NCBI GenBank assembly: GCA_025056555.1
Contig: JANWVZ010000006.1
Span: 280-43,262 of the forward strand
Direction: 5' to 3'
DNA: 42,983 bases
Origin: Gemmatales bacterium
Lineage (GTDB): Bacteria; Planctomycetota; Planctomycetia; Gemmatales; HRBIN36
In this document: positions 27,282 through 34,132 of the stretch, in pieces
How the letters are laid out: every line of letters begins with the position of its first letter
How positions within the stretch are numbered: the stretch's first letter is position 1
Translations under genes and position numbers: made by a program
The notes under the pieces: generated by a model
The model's database searches: none
What the model was told of the DNA's origin: nothing
What the model saw: only the letters and a program-made list of their open reading frames with translations

Positions 27282-28436
27282 CTAATAGCGCAGCAACGCG
27301 GCGAGGCCGTCACGTTCATCCAGTGCAGGATGGTCCCAGTAACGTACCTGGGCGGACTGAGCAACCGCTTCGCGCACGGCCTCTTCGTAAATGTCGGACA
27401 CGGTCTGAACAGCCGCACCACATTCAATGCAAGGCCCACCGCTCAGATGCAGCCGACCACATTGCGGACAAACGTGGCCGTGATAGTGAGTATTCGGCTT
27501 GACCAGCAGGTGCCAGACCCGTCTTTGCCACAGTCCGCGGAACACCTGCTCGGGGCCAAACGCCTGCTGGGAACTCGGCGCGTTGTTCAGTTGTTGCCAC
27601 AGTTGTTGTGCCTGGTGCTCGAGTAACTTCTGTTCTTCCTGCTGCAATCGCGAACGCAACTCCGTCCTGGGAATATGCACATTGACCTGCCAGCGGGCTA
27701 CAATCAGATCTTTCAGATAACGATGCAAATGCGACTCGAATTGAGGCAGAATCTCCCAAAGTCCGCCCACAATCAGATAGCGGAATGGTTCCAATTCCCA
27801 CAAGCGCAGCACATGAAACGCCACCCACTCGAAGTGCTGGTGAAAATGTTCGACATGTTTGCGCCGAAACTGTAGCTCTCCGAAAGCGTCGGGGATACGA
27901 ATCTTGGGCGGCACTTCATCAAAAATGTAAGTAACCTCCTCGACCTCACCGAGATAACCAAGAAACAACTTGGCTTCGTCTTTATCCACCAGAACGATGC
28001 CAAACGGATCCGATTGTTCGAGTGCCTGCCGCAAAGGCCACAGGACAAACCTTTGTTCCAGGAAATGCTGCTGACGCAGTGGCCAGGGCAGCGGAAAAGC
28101 GTAGGCCATGTTTTCGGCACTGGCTATGAAACAAGCCAGACCGCGCATGCCTCGCCTTCCGGCACTGAGATGTGCCACCTCGTGCATCAGCTCAATCTCG
28201 TCCAACAGCCGCTGCCGTTCACCGTTACTCAATCCGGGCAATCTATGAACCTGTTCTCGCAATTGCCCCGCTGCATTCTTGAGGGCGATACGTGTGCCCT
28301 CGATGTCACCCCAACGTCGGGGATCCACGTCCCAATAGACACTCAGCACGTATTCCTGCGGCCGGTGTACACTTTCCAGTTGCCTCACTATGCGGCGCGT
28401 CAAGACTCCTTCATAAAGCTCCAGGCGTCGCGGCAT
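27282..28436 (-). CDS. baeRF-family protein (eRF1/Vms1-like) with zinc ribbon
   Basis: Resembles the bacterial archaeo-eukaryotic release factor (baeRF) families, probably family 10. It has an N-terminal region, a middle domain beginning FGIVLVDKDEAKLFLGYLG and VEEVTYIFDEVPP, the basic helix FRRKHVEHFHQHFE, then LIVGGLWEILPQFESHL. The third domain contains a zinc ribbon (C323, C326, C336, C339) and ends in LAALLRY, typical of these proteins. Relatives of eRF1/Vms1 cleave peptidyl-tRNA on terminated or stalled ribosomes; I see no GGQ motif, so hydrolase activity is unproven. Its location with three Hsp20 genes and a divergent HPF-sigma protein supports a ribosome-stress role. Confidence 0.75.
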   Translation of the reverse strand: MPRRLELYEGVLTRRIVRQLESVHRPQEYVLSVYWDVDPRRWGDIEGTRIALKNAAGQLREQVHRLPGLSNGERQRLLDEIELMHEVAHLSAGRRGMRGLACFIASAENMAYAFPLPWPLRQQHFLEQRFVLWPLRQALEQSDPFGIVLVDKDEAKLFLGYLGEVEEVTYIFDEVPPKIRIPDAFGELQFRRKHVEHFHQHFEWVAFHVLRLWELEPFRYLIVGGLWEILPQFESHLHRYLKDLIVARWQVNVHIPRTELRSRLQQEEQKLLEHQAQQLWQQLNNAPSSQQAFGPEQVFRGLWQRRVWHLLVKPNTHYHGHVCPQCGRLHLSGGPCIECGAAVQTVSDIYEEAVREAVAQSAQVRYWDHPALDERDGLAALLRY

Positions 28437-28492
28437 ATTGATGGGGCCCTCTTAAGGTAATTGGTTTCCTAGATGCACTGAGCGAGAGTTCA

Positions 28493-28744
28493 CTATGGCA
28501 ACAGCCAGGTAATCAGTTCAATGATTCCTCCCAGGACAAGGATGGGGCTCAGAATAATCACCACAGCCATCAAGAGGCCGAGCAACGCCACCATGGCGTG
28601 TCCGGCGACACCAAATGCGATCCAGAATAGCCCACGCAACACCTCGGTAACGCGGTTGGATAAAGGTGCAGCCGTTTCGGCAACGACTTGTGATGCTTGG
28701 GGACGACCTGGTTCCTGGCCGACCGCTTCACTGGCCGATCTCAC
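28493..28744 (-). CDS. small membrane protein in the Hsp20 cluster
   Basis: An 83-residue protein with a polar N-terminal half and one or two adjacent hydrophobic helices (about 37-60 and 62-80, glycine- and leucine-rich, ending TWLLP). It starts at GTG with a perfect AGGAGG seven bases upstream, which strongly supports a real gene. It lies between the third Hsp20 gene and the baeRF gene on the same strand. No family is recognised. It could be a membrane stress peptide or anchor; this is only inferred from position. Confidence 0.65.
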   Translation of the reverse strand: MRSASEAVGQEPGRPQASQVVAETAAPLSNRVTEVLRGLFWIAFGVAGHAMVALLGLLMAVVIILSPILVLGGIIELITWLLP

Positions 28745-28860
28745 ACTTTGCCTCCTGGCACTCCCTCCGACCGCGTCTTGGATTCCTCACGCAGAAAGCC
28801 ACACTACAAAATCGGTACCGCGACTCTCATTTACAGAATATGGGCTTCCTTGCCCTCAGC

Positions 28861-28887
28861 CAAAGGCAGGCTCCTCGCCTGGCTTTG
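28861..28887 (-). repeat. strong stem-loop between hsp20 and the membrane-protein gene
   Basis: Arms CAAAGGCAGGC and GCCTGGCTTTG (10 of 11 positions pair) enclose a 5-base loop TCCTC. On the minus strand it falls 20 bases after the stop of the last Hsp20 gene. Without a T-run it is more likely an mRNA-stabilising or processing stem, or an attenuator within the operon, than a full terminator. Confidence 0.45.
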
Positions 28888-28907
28888 CCTCATAACCCTG
28901 TCAACTG

Positions 28908-29390
28908 TCAGGATGCCTTCACAGGTACTTTACGTCCCGCCGCACCCGGTTTCTTACCGACATGAACTTCCAACACCCCGCTATGGTACTTTGCTTCCAC
29001 CCGCTGTGGATCAATCACATTAGGCAGGGTTACCAGACGATGAAAGCTCCGATAGCTCACTTCCTGGTAGGCGCGGCCTTTTTCTTCCTTCTTTTTCTCG
29101 GCCTTCTTCTCCGCTCGGACAATGAGGCGGTTACCGCTCAACTGCACGTCGAATTCTTCGGGCTCAAAACCAGGAACGTCCAGCTTGACCACGTATTCCT
29201 TATCAGTTTCGGTTAATTCGACGTTGCCCCAGCGTTCTGATTCTTCTTCGGCTGCGGGGAGTTTTCCGAAAAAGCGGTCCACCAGTCGGTCTAATTCATC
29301 CCGCAACCTCGCCAGGGGGCGGAAGAATTCTTCTTCGACGGTCACAGGCACCTTCGTCTCCTTCCTGCGCCAGGGTAGTAGCTTGAACAT
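28908..29390 (-). CDS. Hsp20 family small heat-shock protein (third in cluster)
   Basis: ATP-independent holdase that keeps unfolding proteins soluble. The alpha-crystallin domain runs from about 52 to 145: VELTETDKEYVVKLDVPGFEPEEFDVQLSGNRLIV, then SYRSFHRLVTLPNVIDPQRVEAKYHSGVLEVHVGK. Unlike the other two copies it has a lysine/glutamate-rich segment (EKKAEKKKEEKGRAYQ) in the loop linked to dimerisation. The N-terminal arm is charged rather than aromatic-rich. AAGGAGGAG precedes the ATG. It is the third of three tandem paralogues. Confidence 0.93.
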   Translation of the reverse strand: MFKLLPWRRKETKVPVTVEEEFFRPLARLRDELDRLVDRFFGKLPAAEEESERWGNVELTETDKEYVVKLDVPGFEPEEFDVQLSGNRLIVRAEKKAEKKKEEKGRAYQEVSYRSFHRLVTLPNVIDPQRVEAKYHSGVLEVHVGKKPGAAGRKVPVKAS

Positions 29391-29441
29391 CGGTTGCTCC
29401 TCCTTGTTAGAATTTCTTGATTCTGCGTGCTGCTAGCGCGA

Positions 29442-29468
29442 TCCTGTCAGGGCAAGCGTGAGACAGGA
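29442..29468 (-). repeat. small stem-loop after the second hsp20 gene
   Basis: TCCTGTC and GACAGGA form a perfect 7-bp stem with a 13-base loop, between the second and third Hsp20 genes on the transcribed minus strand. It could protect or separate the mRNA segments of the operon. Confidence 0.3.
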
Positions 29469-29482
29469 AATCAAGCCAATCC

Positions 29483-29872
29483 TCAACTCGTCTTTACGGT
29501 GATCCGCTTGGGCTTCACCGCTTCCCGTTTGGGCAAGTGCAGTACCAGGACACCCTGGGTGAGTTCGGCAGAAATCTTGTCGCTATCAATTTCCTCGCTG
29601 ATCGTGAAAGTGCGATAGAAGTCGCCTACACCGTATTCCCGCAGCAAAAATTCGCCCTTCTCCGGACGAGGCGCCACCTTGGCATGCAAAGTGAGTTCGC
29701 CATTCTCAAAGCGAATATCCAAATCCTCGGGACGAACGCCGGGAAGATCCGCGTACAGCCGCAGTTCATCCGCGGTTTCCACCACGTCTACCGGCGGTGA
29801 GTAAGTGACCGTACGAACGGGTTCTGCTGCGGTTACCTCTCCTCGGTGCTCTCGTTTCACAATGTTAGCCAT
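29483..29872 (-). CDS. Hsp20 family small heat-shock protein (second in cluster)
   Basis: Small heat-shock chaperone of 129 residues with a short N-terminal arm. Alpha-crystallin domain: PPVDVVETADELRLYADLPGVRPEDLDIRFENGELTL, then REYGVGDFYRTFTISEEIDSDKISAELTQGVLVLHLPK, with the A-x-x-x-x-G-V-L-x-L-x-L signature of the family. It is the most compact of the three and clearly diverged from both neighbours, so they are not recent duplicates. AAAAGGAGGTGA lies just upstream of the ATG. It is expected to be co-transcribed with the upstream copy. Confidence 0.94.
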   Translation of the reverse strand: MANIVKREHRGEVTAAEPVRTVTYSPPVDVVETADELRLYADLPGVRPEDLDIRFENGELTLHAKVAPRPEKGEFLLREYGVGDFYRTFTISEEIDSDKISAELTQGVLVLHLPKREAVKPKRITVKTS

Positions 29873-29967
29873 GATTCACCTCCTTTTCTGGTGGCGATTC
29901 AGATTCGTGGGCCTGGTCAGTTGCCTGGGTTCATTCCTTGGCGTCGGCCTTGCCATAACTGGATTCA

Positions 29968-30420
29968 TCAGACTGCTTTGACCGTAATCTTGCGAGGCTT
30001 GGCCTCTTCGCATTTCGGCATGACAATGGTCAGCACACCATTTTGCAATCGTGCCTCAACTTTGTCGGCCTCGACATCTACAGGTAATGTCACGATGCGG
30101 TGGAAGCTGCCAAACGGTCGCTCCTGCCTGAGCCAAGTGCCTTTTTCCACCTGGGGTGCTTTACGCTCCCCCTTGATACTGAGCTGGTTCCGGCCAGTGA
30201 CGTAAATCTCCAGATCCTCCAGGGCCATGCCTGGAAGCTCCAACTCTGCATAGACATTGGCTTCGTCTTCCCAAACGTTGATAGGCGGATAACCCGCGGT
30301 CAGAGAAGGCCAGCCGTACCCCTCCCAACCCCAACGCTCCAAGAGCCGGTCCATCTCACGGCGAAAATTCTCCATTTCCCGCCACAGTCCTGCTAAGGGT
30401 TCCCAGCCTAGCCGTGCCAT
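29968..30420 (-). CDS. Hsp20 family small heat-shock protein (first in cluster)
   Basis: First gene downstream of the sigma-54-type promoter. The N-terminal arm is tryptophan/aromatic-rich (LGWEPLAGLWREMENF, WGWEGYGWPS), as in oligomer-forming sHsps. The alpha-crystallin domain follows: PPINVWEDEANVYAELELPGMALEDLEIYVTGRNQL, then PFGSFHRIVTLPVDVEADKVEARLQNGVLTIVMPK. The C-terminal KPRKITVKAV holds an I-x-V anchor. It has 150 residues; AAAGGAGGTG sits six bases before the ATG, a near-perfect ribosome site that suggests strong expression. Confidence 0.95.
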   Translation of the reverse strand: MARLGWEPLAGLWREMENFRREMDRLLERWGWEGYGWPSLTAGYPPINVWEDEANVYAELELPGMALEDLEIYVTGRNQLSIKGERKAPQVEKGTWLRQERPFGSFHRIVTLPVDVEADKVEARLQNGVLTIVMPKCEEAKPRKITVKAV

Positions 30421-30497
30421 GATACACCTCCTTTCCTGGATTTCCTACTTGTAAAAGCACTGAGCCGGTTTGCTCATGCCTGACGTTTTCATATTTC

Positions 30498-30512
30498 GCA
30501 ATAACTGTGCCA
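30498..30512 (-). promoter_or_regulatory. sigma-54 (RpoN) -24/-12 promoter of the Hsp20 cluster
   Basis: Read on the minus strand, the sequence is TGGCAC-AGTTA-TTGC, an exact match to the sigma-54 core consensus TGGCAC-N5-TTGC, preceded by C. The -24 element is at 30507-30512 and the -12 element at 30498-30501. The predicted start is near 30487, leaving a leader of about 65 bases before the first Hsp20 ATG. Such a promoter needs an AAA+ activator bound upstream; none is encoded in the window. Confidence 0.7.
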
Positions 30513-30847
30513 GCGTCAGTATCCCACGAAACAGAGCGCATATCCCTCTACCTGGTCAAATCTTGCGACTTCGAGCCTAATTATTTGCCAGAATTGGTCT
30601 TGCTTATGGTGCGACACGAAAGATGTCATAACGACAGTTTCAGCGTTAGAATTGAGAGCCTGAGTTTTCAAGCTGCCAAGATGGCATATCGTCGCGCTTT
30701 GTTCCCAACGCTGGGTGATAAGGAACAAGAATCGAGCCATGTTAACTCGAACGCAACTCCTAATCCTGATAGCATCTTGTGTGAGCAAAACTGGATCGTG
30801 GCTTTATAGAGCCATGCCTTGGCACTCAGATTGCCCATTAGACTTGA

Positions 30848-30871
30848 ACAGTTATCGAAACTGATAGCTGT
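30848..30871 (+). promoter_or_regulatory. operator-like inverted repeat upstream of the HPF-sigma fusion gene
   Basis: ACAGTTATC and GATAGCTGT are inverted repeats matching at 8 of 9 positions with a 6-base spacer GAAACT. The centre lies about 50 bases before the start codon, where a dimeric regulator or an mRNA hairpin could act. No clear -35/-10 pair could be fixed beside it. Confidence 0.35.
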
Positions 30872-30909
30872 CAATAAGCCAAATTGCCACAAACAGGAAG
30901 GAGCTGAGC

Positions 30910-31938
30910 ATGCGCACTCATGTAACCTTTCACCACTGCGATAAGCCAGTGGTGGAGGATGTCGAGGCTTATTGGGAAAAGAAATTGCCGAGAATCGAGC
31001 ACCTGTTACAACATTATGCCCCGGACGCTGTAGAGCTTCGTCTGACTGTATGGCATCACCACCAGCGAATCGGTTACCAGGCGCGAGCAGTGTTGCATTT
31101 GCCGTCAGGAACTTTGGTGGCGGACGAAACTGCTAAGGACCTGCACGCTGCCTTAGACGCGGCGATGGACACGTTAGTCCAGAATCTGAAAAAACACGAG
31201 GAGCACATCCGCCGCGATGACGTCTATCGTCGCCATCGTGGGCGTCGGGCCGATGTCAGTGCCGCGGGGCCTATCCTGCAACGCGACCTCGAACAAGGCC
31301 GCCACGATGCCTTTTTCCAACTAATGCGACCCGCCCTGCGCACGCTCCGCCGTTATGCGCAACGGGAAATCCGCCTGCTCGAACTGGAAGGGCTGTTGGC
31401 CGAGCGTGATTGGTCGGTCAGCGAACTTATGGATGCCCTGATTTCGTTAGCGTGGCAGCGTTTCTCTCAACGACCCAAGGACGTGGCTATGGACGTTTGG
31501 CTCATGGATTTGCTGCACGAACTACTGGCTGATTGGACTGCGCAGCGCGCTGAGCAGCGTGCTGAAGATATGGTAATCCCTCCTGCTTCGGAAGGGGAAG
31601 AGATCGAACCGGTCAGTTACAATGAGCAATTGCGTTTGGAGGAGTTGGTGCCCCAGAGTCAACCTCTCCCCAGTTGGAACGCCCTGTCCGCTTCACAGCA
31701 ACATGAAAAGCTCCTGCAGTGGCTGAGTAAACTTCCCAGCCGCCCACGACAAGCCTTCCTGCTCCATGTTCTTGAGGACTATCAGCCTTCTGAAATCGCT
31801 GTCATCCTCCGGCGTAGTGAAGACGACATACGCAAGTACATCGAACAAGCACGCCAACACCTCATCCACTGCCTTCAGCTCGAAGGGTATGTCCAGATTA
31901 CGCAGGGCGGGAACGCGGCTGGTTCTACGGGCAGTTAG
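30910..31938 (+). CDS. HPF/RaiA domain fused to a divergent sigma-70-like (regions 2 and 4) module
   Basis: Residues 1-105 read as a ribosome hibernation (S30AE) domain: FHHCDKPVVEDVEAYWEKKLPRIEHLL, strands VELRLTVWHHHQ and YQARAVLHLPSGTLVADE, and helix DLHAALDAAMDTLVQNLKKHEE. Residues 130-215 look like ECF sigma region 2 (FFQLMRPALRTLRRYAQ, SVSELMDALISLAWQRF, VWLMDLLHELLADW). Residues 268-325 match sigma region 4 (LQWLSKLPSRPRQAFLLHVL, YQPSEIAVILRRSEDDIRKY, IEQARQHLI). An acidic linker (219-250) separates them. AAGGAG lies six bases before the ATG. It is divergent from the Hsp20 cluster. A link between ribosome state and transcription is inferred; DNA binding is unproven and region 2 is weak. 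Confidence 0.78.
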   Translation: MRTHVTFHHCDKPVVEDVEAYWEKKLPRIEHLLQHYAPDAVELRLTVWHHHQRIGYQARAVLHLPSGTLVADETAKDLHAALDAAMDTLVQNLKKHEEHIRRDDVYRRHRGRRADVSAAGPILQRDLEQGRHDAFFQLMRPALRTLRRYAQREIRLLELEGLLAERDWSVSELMDALISLAWQRFSQRPKDVAMDVWLMDLLHELLADWTAQRAEQRAEDMVIPPASEGEEIEPVSYNEQLRLEELVPQSQPLPSWNALSASQQHEKLLQWLSKLPSRPRQAFLLHVLEDYQPSEIAVILRRSEDDIRKYIEQARQHLIHCLQLEGYVQITQGGNAAGSTGS

Positions 31939-32573
31939 CGTTTCGTCCCAAAGTCAGTAACGCACTGATGCGCCGTGTGCTTTTCTCGGTGAGGACGTCG
32001 CTAATCATCATGCCGGGCGCGGCCGATAATTCGCACCCCTAGCTTCGAGGCCACCGCCATGCGTCGCGGCGAGCCAAGCTGGCCTGGCCGAGAAGTGAAT
32101 TATCCGATAGGTCGTCAGCGCGACCAGCTGCGAGGTGCAGGTAAAATGGATTGCCGCAGTTCGTTTACGGCACCTGGTTCGGCGTAACAGTGTCTGCTGA
32201 TGGGTAGTTTTCCGTGTTCCCAGAGAATGATTGCCCGTACACAGGGGCCAATCGGTGCCATTGCTTCCACCTGGGTTGTTGTTACCATCGCGACGCGGCA
32301 AGCGCTACCGTTGGCCACCCATTCCATACCAACGCCTATTAGGCTATTCGAAGGCTTGCGGCACCGGTGCTCGTTCCCATCTGGCTCAGGGAAATTGTGC
32401 AAGCAAACAAAGTTTTCAAGGTCCCGAAACGCGCCTTCCGCGCGGAGGTATCGGCTTATCGAGCGGAATCCCTATGATGAAACTGGAAACAGCGGCGAAT
32501 AGTTATCTCGGACGAATTTGGGACCAGGCGAGCATGGAATGTCCTTCTCGTGCCATAACGAAAGCCTGCGACC
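31939..32573. other. intergenic stretch without recognisable gene
   Basis: About 635 bases between the HPF-sigma gene and the decarboxylase pair. Several open frames occur but none shows a recognisable domain or a good ribosome-binding site. No tRNA-like structure, sigma-54 site or strong hairpin was seen. It may contain the decarboxylase promoter. Confidence 0.5.
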
Positions 32574-33056
32574 ATGATAAGCGGTCAAGAGTTAGTAACA
32601 GGCTTGGTAAGCCAGGGTGTGACCCATTGGCTCTGGATACCGGACAGTGAACTCGGCCGATGGGAAACAGACCTGGTCAGCCACCCGCGGCTACAACTTA
32701 TCCGTGTGAGTCGCGAAGCAGAGGCGATTGGCATCGCTGCGGGATTGATGTTGGGCGGAAAGAAGCCCATCGTTGCGATGCAGTGTACTGGCTTTTTCGA
32801 TGCCGGCGATGCGTTTCGCAATGTCGTGCATGACCTGCATCTGCCGCTCTTCCTGATTCTTGGTATTAGGAATTACCTTGCGTATCAGGAGCGCCGCACC
32901 ACGGATAGCTGCCCGCGCTTCACCATACCCGTGCTCGAGGCCTGGCGCGTGCCTTTCCAGATACTAAGTCCCGAGGCTACCGCAGCAGATCTCGTGCAGC
33001 TATACCGAGAAGCGCAACGTCGCGGGGAGGCGTTCGTCGCAGCACTTCCCGAATAA
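32574..33056 (+). CDS. TPP-dependent decarboxylase, alpha (PYR) subunit, sulfopyruvate/phosphonopyruvate type
   Basis: The N-terminal half of a thiamine-diphosphate enzyme encoded as a separate subunit. It has the PYR-domain layout with the cofactor-activating glutamate E48 in SREAEAIGIAAGLMLGG, then VAMQCTGFFDAGDAFRNVV and LILGIRNYLAYQERRTTD. Sulfopyruvate decarboxylase (ComD/ComE) and phosphonopyruvate decarboxylase share these features. The partner subunit follows after 25 bases. At 160 residues it matches ComD size. No coenzyme M or phosphonate genes are nearby, so the true 2-oxo acid substrate is unknown. The ribosome site is weak. Confidence 0.8.
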   Translation: MISGQELVTGLVSQGVTHWLWIPDSELGRWETDLVSHPRLQLIRVSREAEAIGIAAGLMLGGKKPIVAMQCTGFFDAGDAFRNVVHDLHLPLFLILGIRNYLAYQERRTTDSCPRFTIPVLEAWRVPFQILSPEATAADLVQLYREAQRRGEAFVAALPE

Positions 33057-33081
33057 AACGGCGATAATCCCAGGGGGAGCG

Positions 33082-33651
33082 ATGACCGCTGAACAAGCGT
33101 TGGCCGTTCTGGCGCAACACCGGGGTAACGCGATGGTGATTACAACCATGGGCGCGGTAGGCATTTGGCCGCGACTATCCGATACTCCCCTCGATTTTGC
33201 TTATATGCCGTCCGCCATGGGGGAAGGCCCCGCCTTAGCTCTGGGCTTGGCGTTAGCCCAACCCCAGCGCCGCGTGATTGCCATTTGTGGCGATGGTAGC
33301 CTGCTGATGAACCTCGGTTGCCTGGTAACGATAGCCAATTATCCGGCAGAGCTGTACCTGGTAATCCTGGATAATGGCTTATACGAAGTCACTGGGGGAC
33401 AGCCGATCGTCGGTTCCCGTCGCATTCACTTTGGTCTCCTGGCCCAGGGAGCAGGTATTCGACGCACGTATCACTTTACTGATCTGCAGTCCTGGGAACA
33501 GTCTGCCGGCCTATGCTTAGAACCCCCTGGTCCCGTGGTCATTTGGCTGGAAATAGAAGGTCGGCTCGGACAAAAAACTCCTTCACCGCCCCGTTCCATG
33601 CGCGACCAAATTGAGCGGCTTCATCGGGCCCTGGCAATTGGCAACGTTTAA
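33082..33651 (+). CDS. TPP-dependent decarboxylase, beta (PP) subunit, sulfopyruvate/phosphonopyruvate type
   Basis: The C-terminal, diphosphate-binding half of the enzyme. The TPP motif GDGS starts at residue 70 and ends with DN at 97-98 (ligands D71 and N98 around magnesium). Upstream is the MGEGPALALGLALAQP segment with the pyrimidine-contact loop MGAVGIW. With the alpha subunit it would form the active site at the interface. The length (189) fits ComE. GGGGGAG is two bases before the ATG. As for alpha, a sulfopyruvate, phosphonopyruvate or other 3-substituted pyruvate may be the substrate. Confidence 0.82.
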   Translation: MTAEQALAVLAQHRGNAMVITTMGAVGIWPRLSDTPLDFAYMPSAMGEGPALALGLALAQPQRRVIAICGDGSLLMNLGCLVTIANYPAELYLVILDNGLYEVTGGQPIVGSRRIHFGLLAQGAGIRRTYHFTDLQSWEQSAGLCLEPPGPVVIWLEIEGRLGQKTPSPPRSMRDQIERLHRALAIGNV

Positions 33652-33850
33652 GAATCGCCGCATAAGACTAAGTCTCCTGTTCGACATGTACTATGATCGA
33701 GCTTAGCACAGCATCGTACATGCCTGAAGCTTCGTCTAAGCAGGGCATGCCTGGAAAGTCTTGAGATCAGAGTGTGCGACACCTGGGGCAGCGCGAAGTA
33801 ACTAGATACGGCTCATTCGGTCTGAAGAACGTCCATTCATTACTGCAGGC

Positions 33851-34132
33851 ATGCAATTCGGAAGCTATTTCTTCAGGAGAGGCTTAGCAGGTCGTGCGCC
33901 TCCTTTGGAAGTAGTAATAGGGGCCATCCTAGGAGCTATTCTCGGAAGTATTGGGGTGCTTGTTTTCGTCGCCTGGATGAACCTGATACGCCATCGGCCT
34001 AGAGAATGGTCCGTTGAAATGTGGCATGCCCTGGAAGCTGGCTTGGTAGTAGCCCTTTATCGAGTAATTGCCGGTGCTGTTACGGGAGGCCTCGTGGGAT
34101 ACCTGGTATATAGCCTGAAGCAAGCCCGTTAG
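33851..34132 (+). CDS. small two-helix membrane protein
   Basis: 93 residues with two glycine-rich transmembrane helices (about 19-43, LEVVIGAILGAILGSIGVLVF, and 66-87, VVALYRVIAGAVTGGLVGYLV) joined by a basic loop NLIRHRPREW. Glycine-x3-glycine packing motifs occur in both. No family is recognised. The ribosome site is weak (GCAGG), so the start is tentative. Its stop codon overlaps the end of speA on the other strand by four bases, so the two converge tail to tail with no space for a conventional terminator. Confidence 0.55.
   Translation: MQFGSYFFRRGLAGRAPPLEVVIGAILGAILGSIGVLVFVAWMNLIRHRPREWSVEMWHALEAGLVVALYRVIAGAVTGGLVGYLVYSLKQAR

Larger units (their letters stand above)
30421..30909. 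other. divergent intergenic control region
   Basis: About 490 bases between the divergently transcribed Hsp20 cluster and the HPF-sigma fusion gene. It holds the sigma-54-type promoter (minus strand) and an operator-like inverted repeat near the plus-strand gene, both listed separately. No CIRCE-type inverted repeat (TTAGCACTC-N9-GAGTGCTAA) was found and open frames inside have no recognisable product. Confidence 0.6.

Noticed and set aside
28908-30420. the three Hsp20 genes as a recent tandem duplication
   Set aside because: Lengths, N-terminal arms and loop sequences differ widely, so they are old paralogues rather than a repeat array.
32231-32650. 139-codon frame before the decarboxylase alpha subunit
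   Set aside because: No ribosome site or domain, and it overlaps the well-supported decarboxylase start in another frame.
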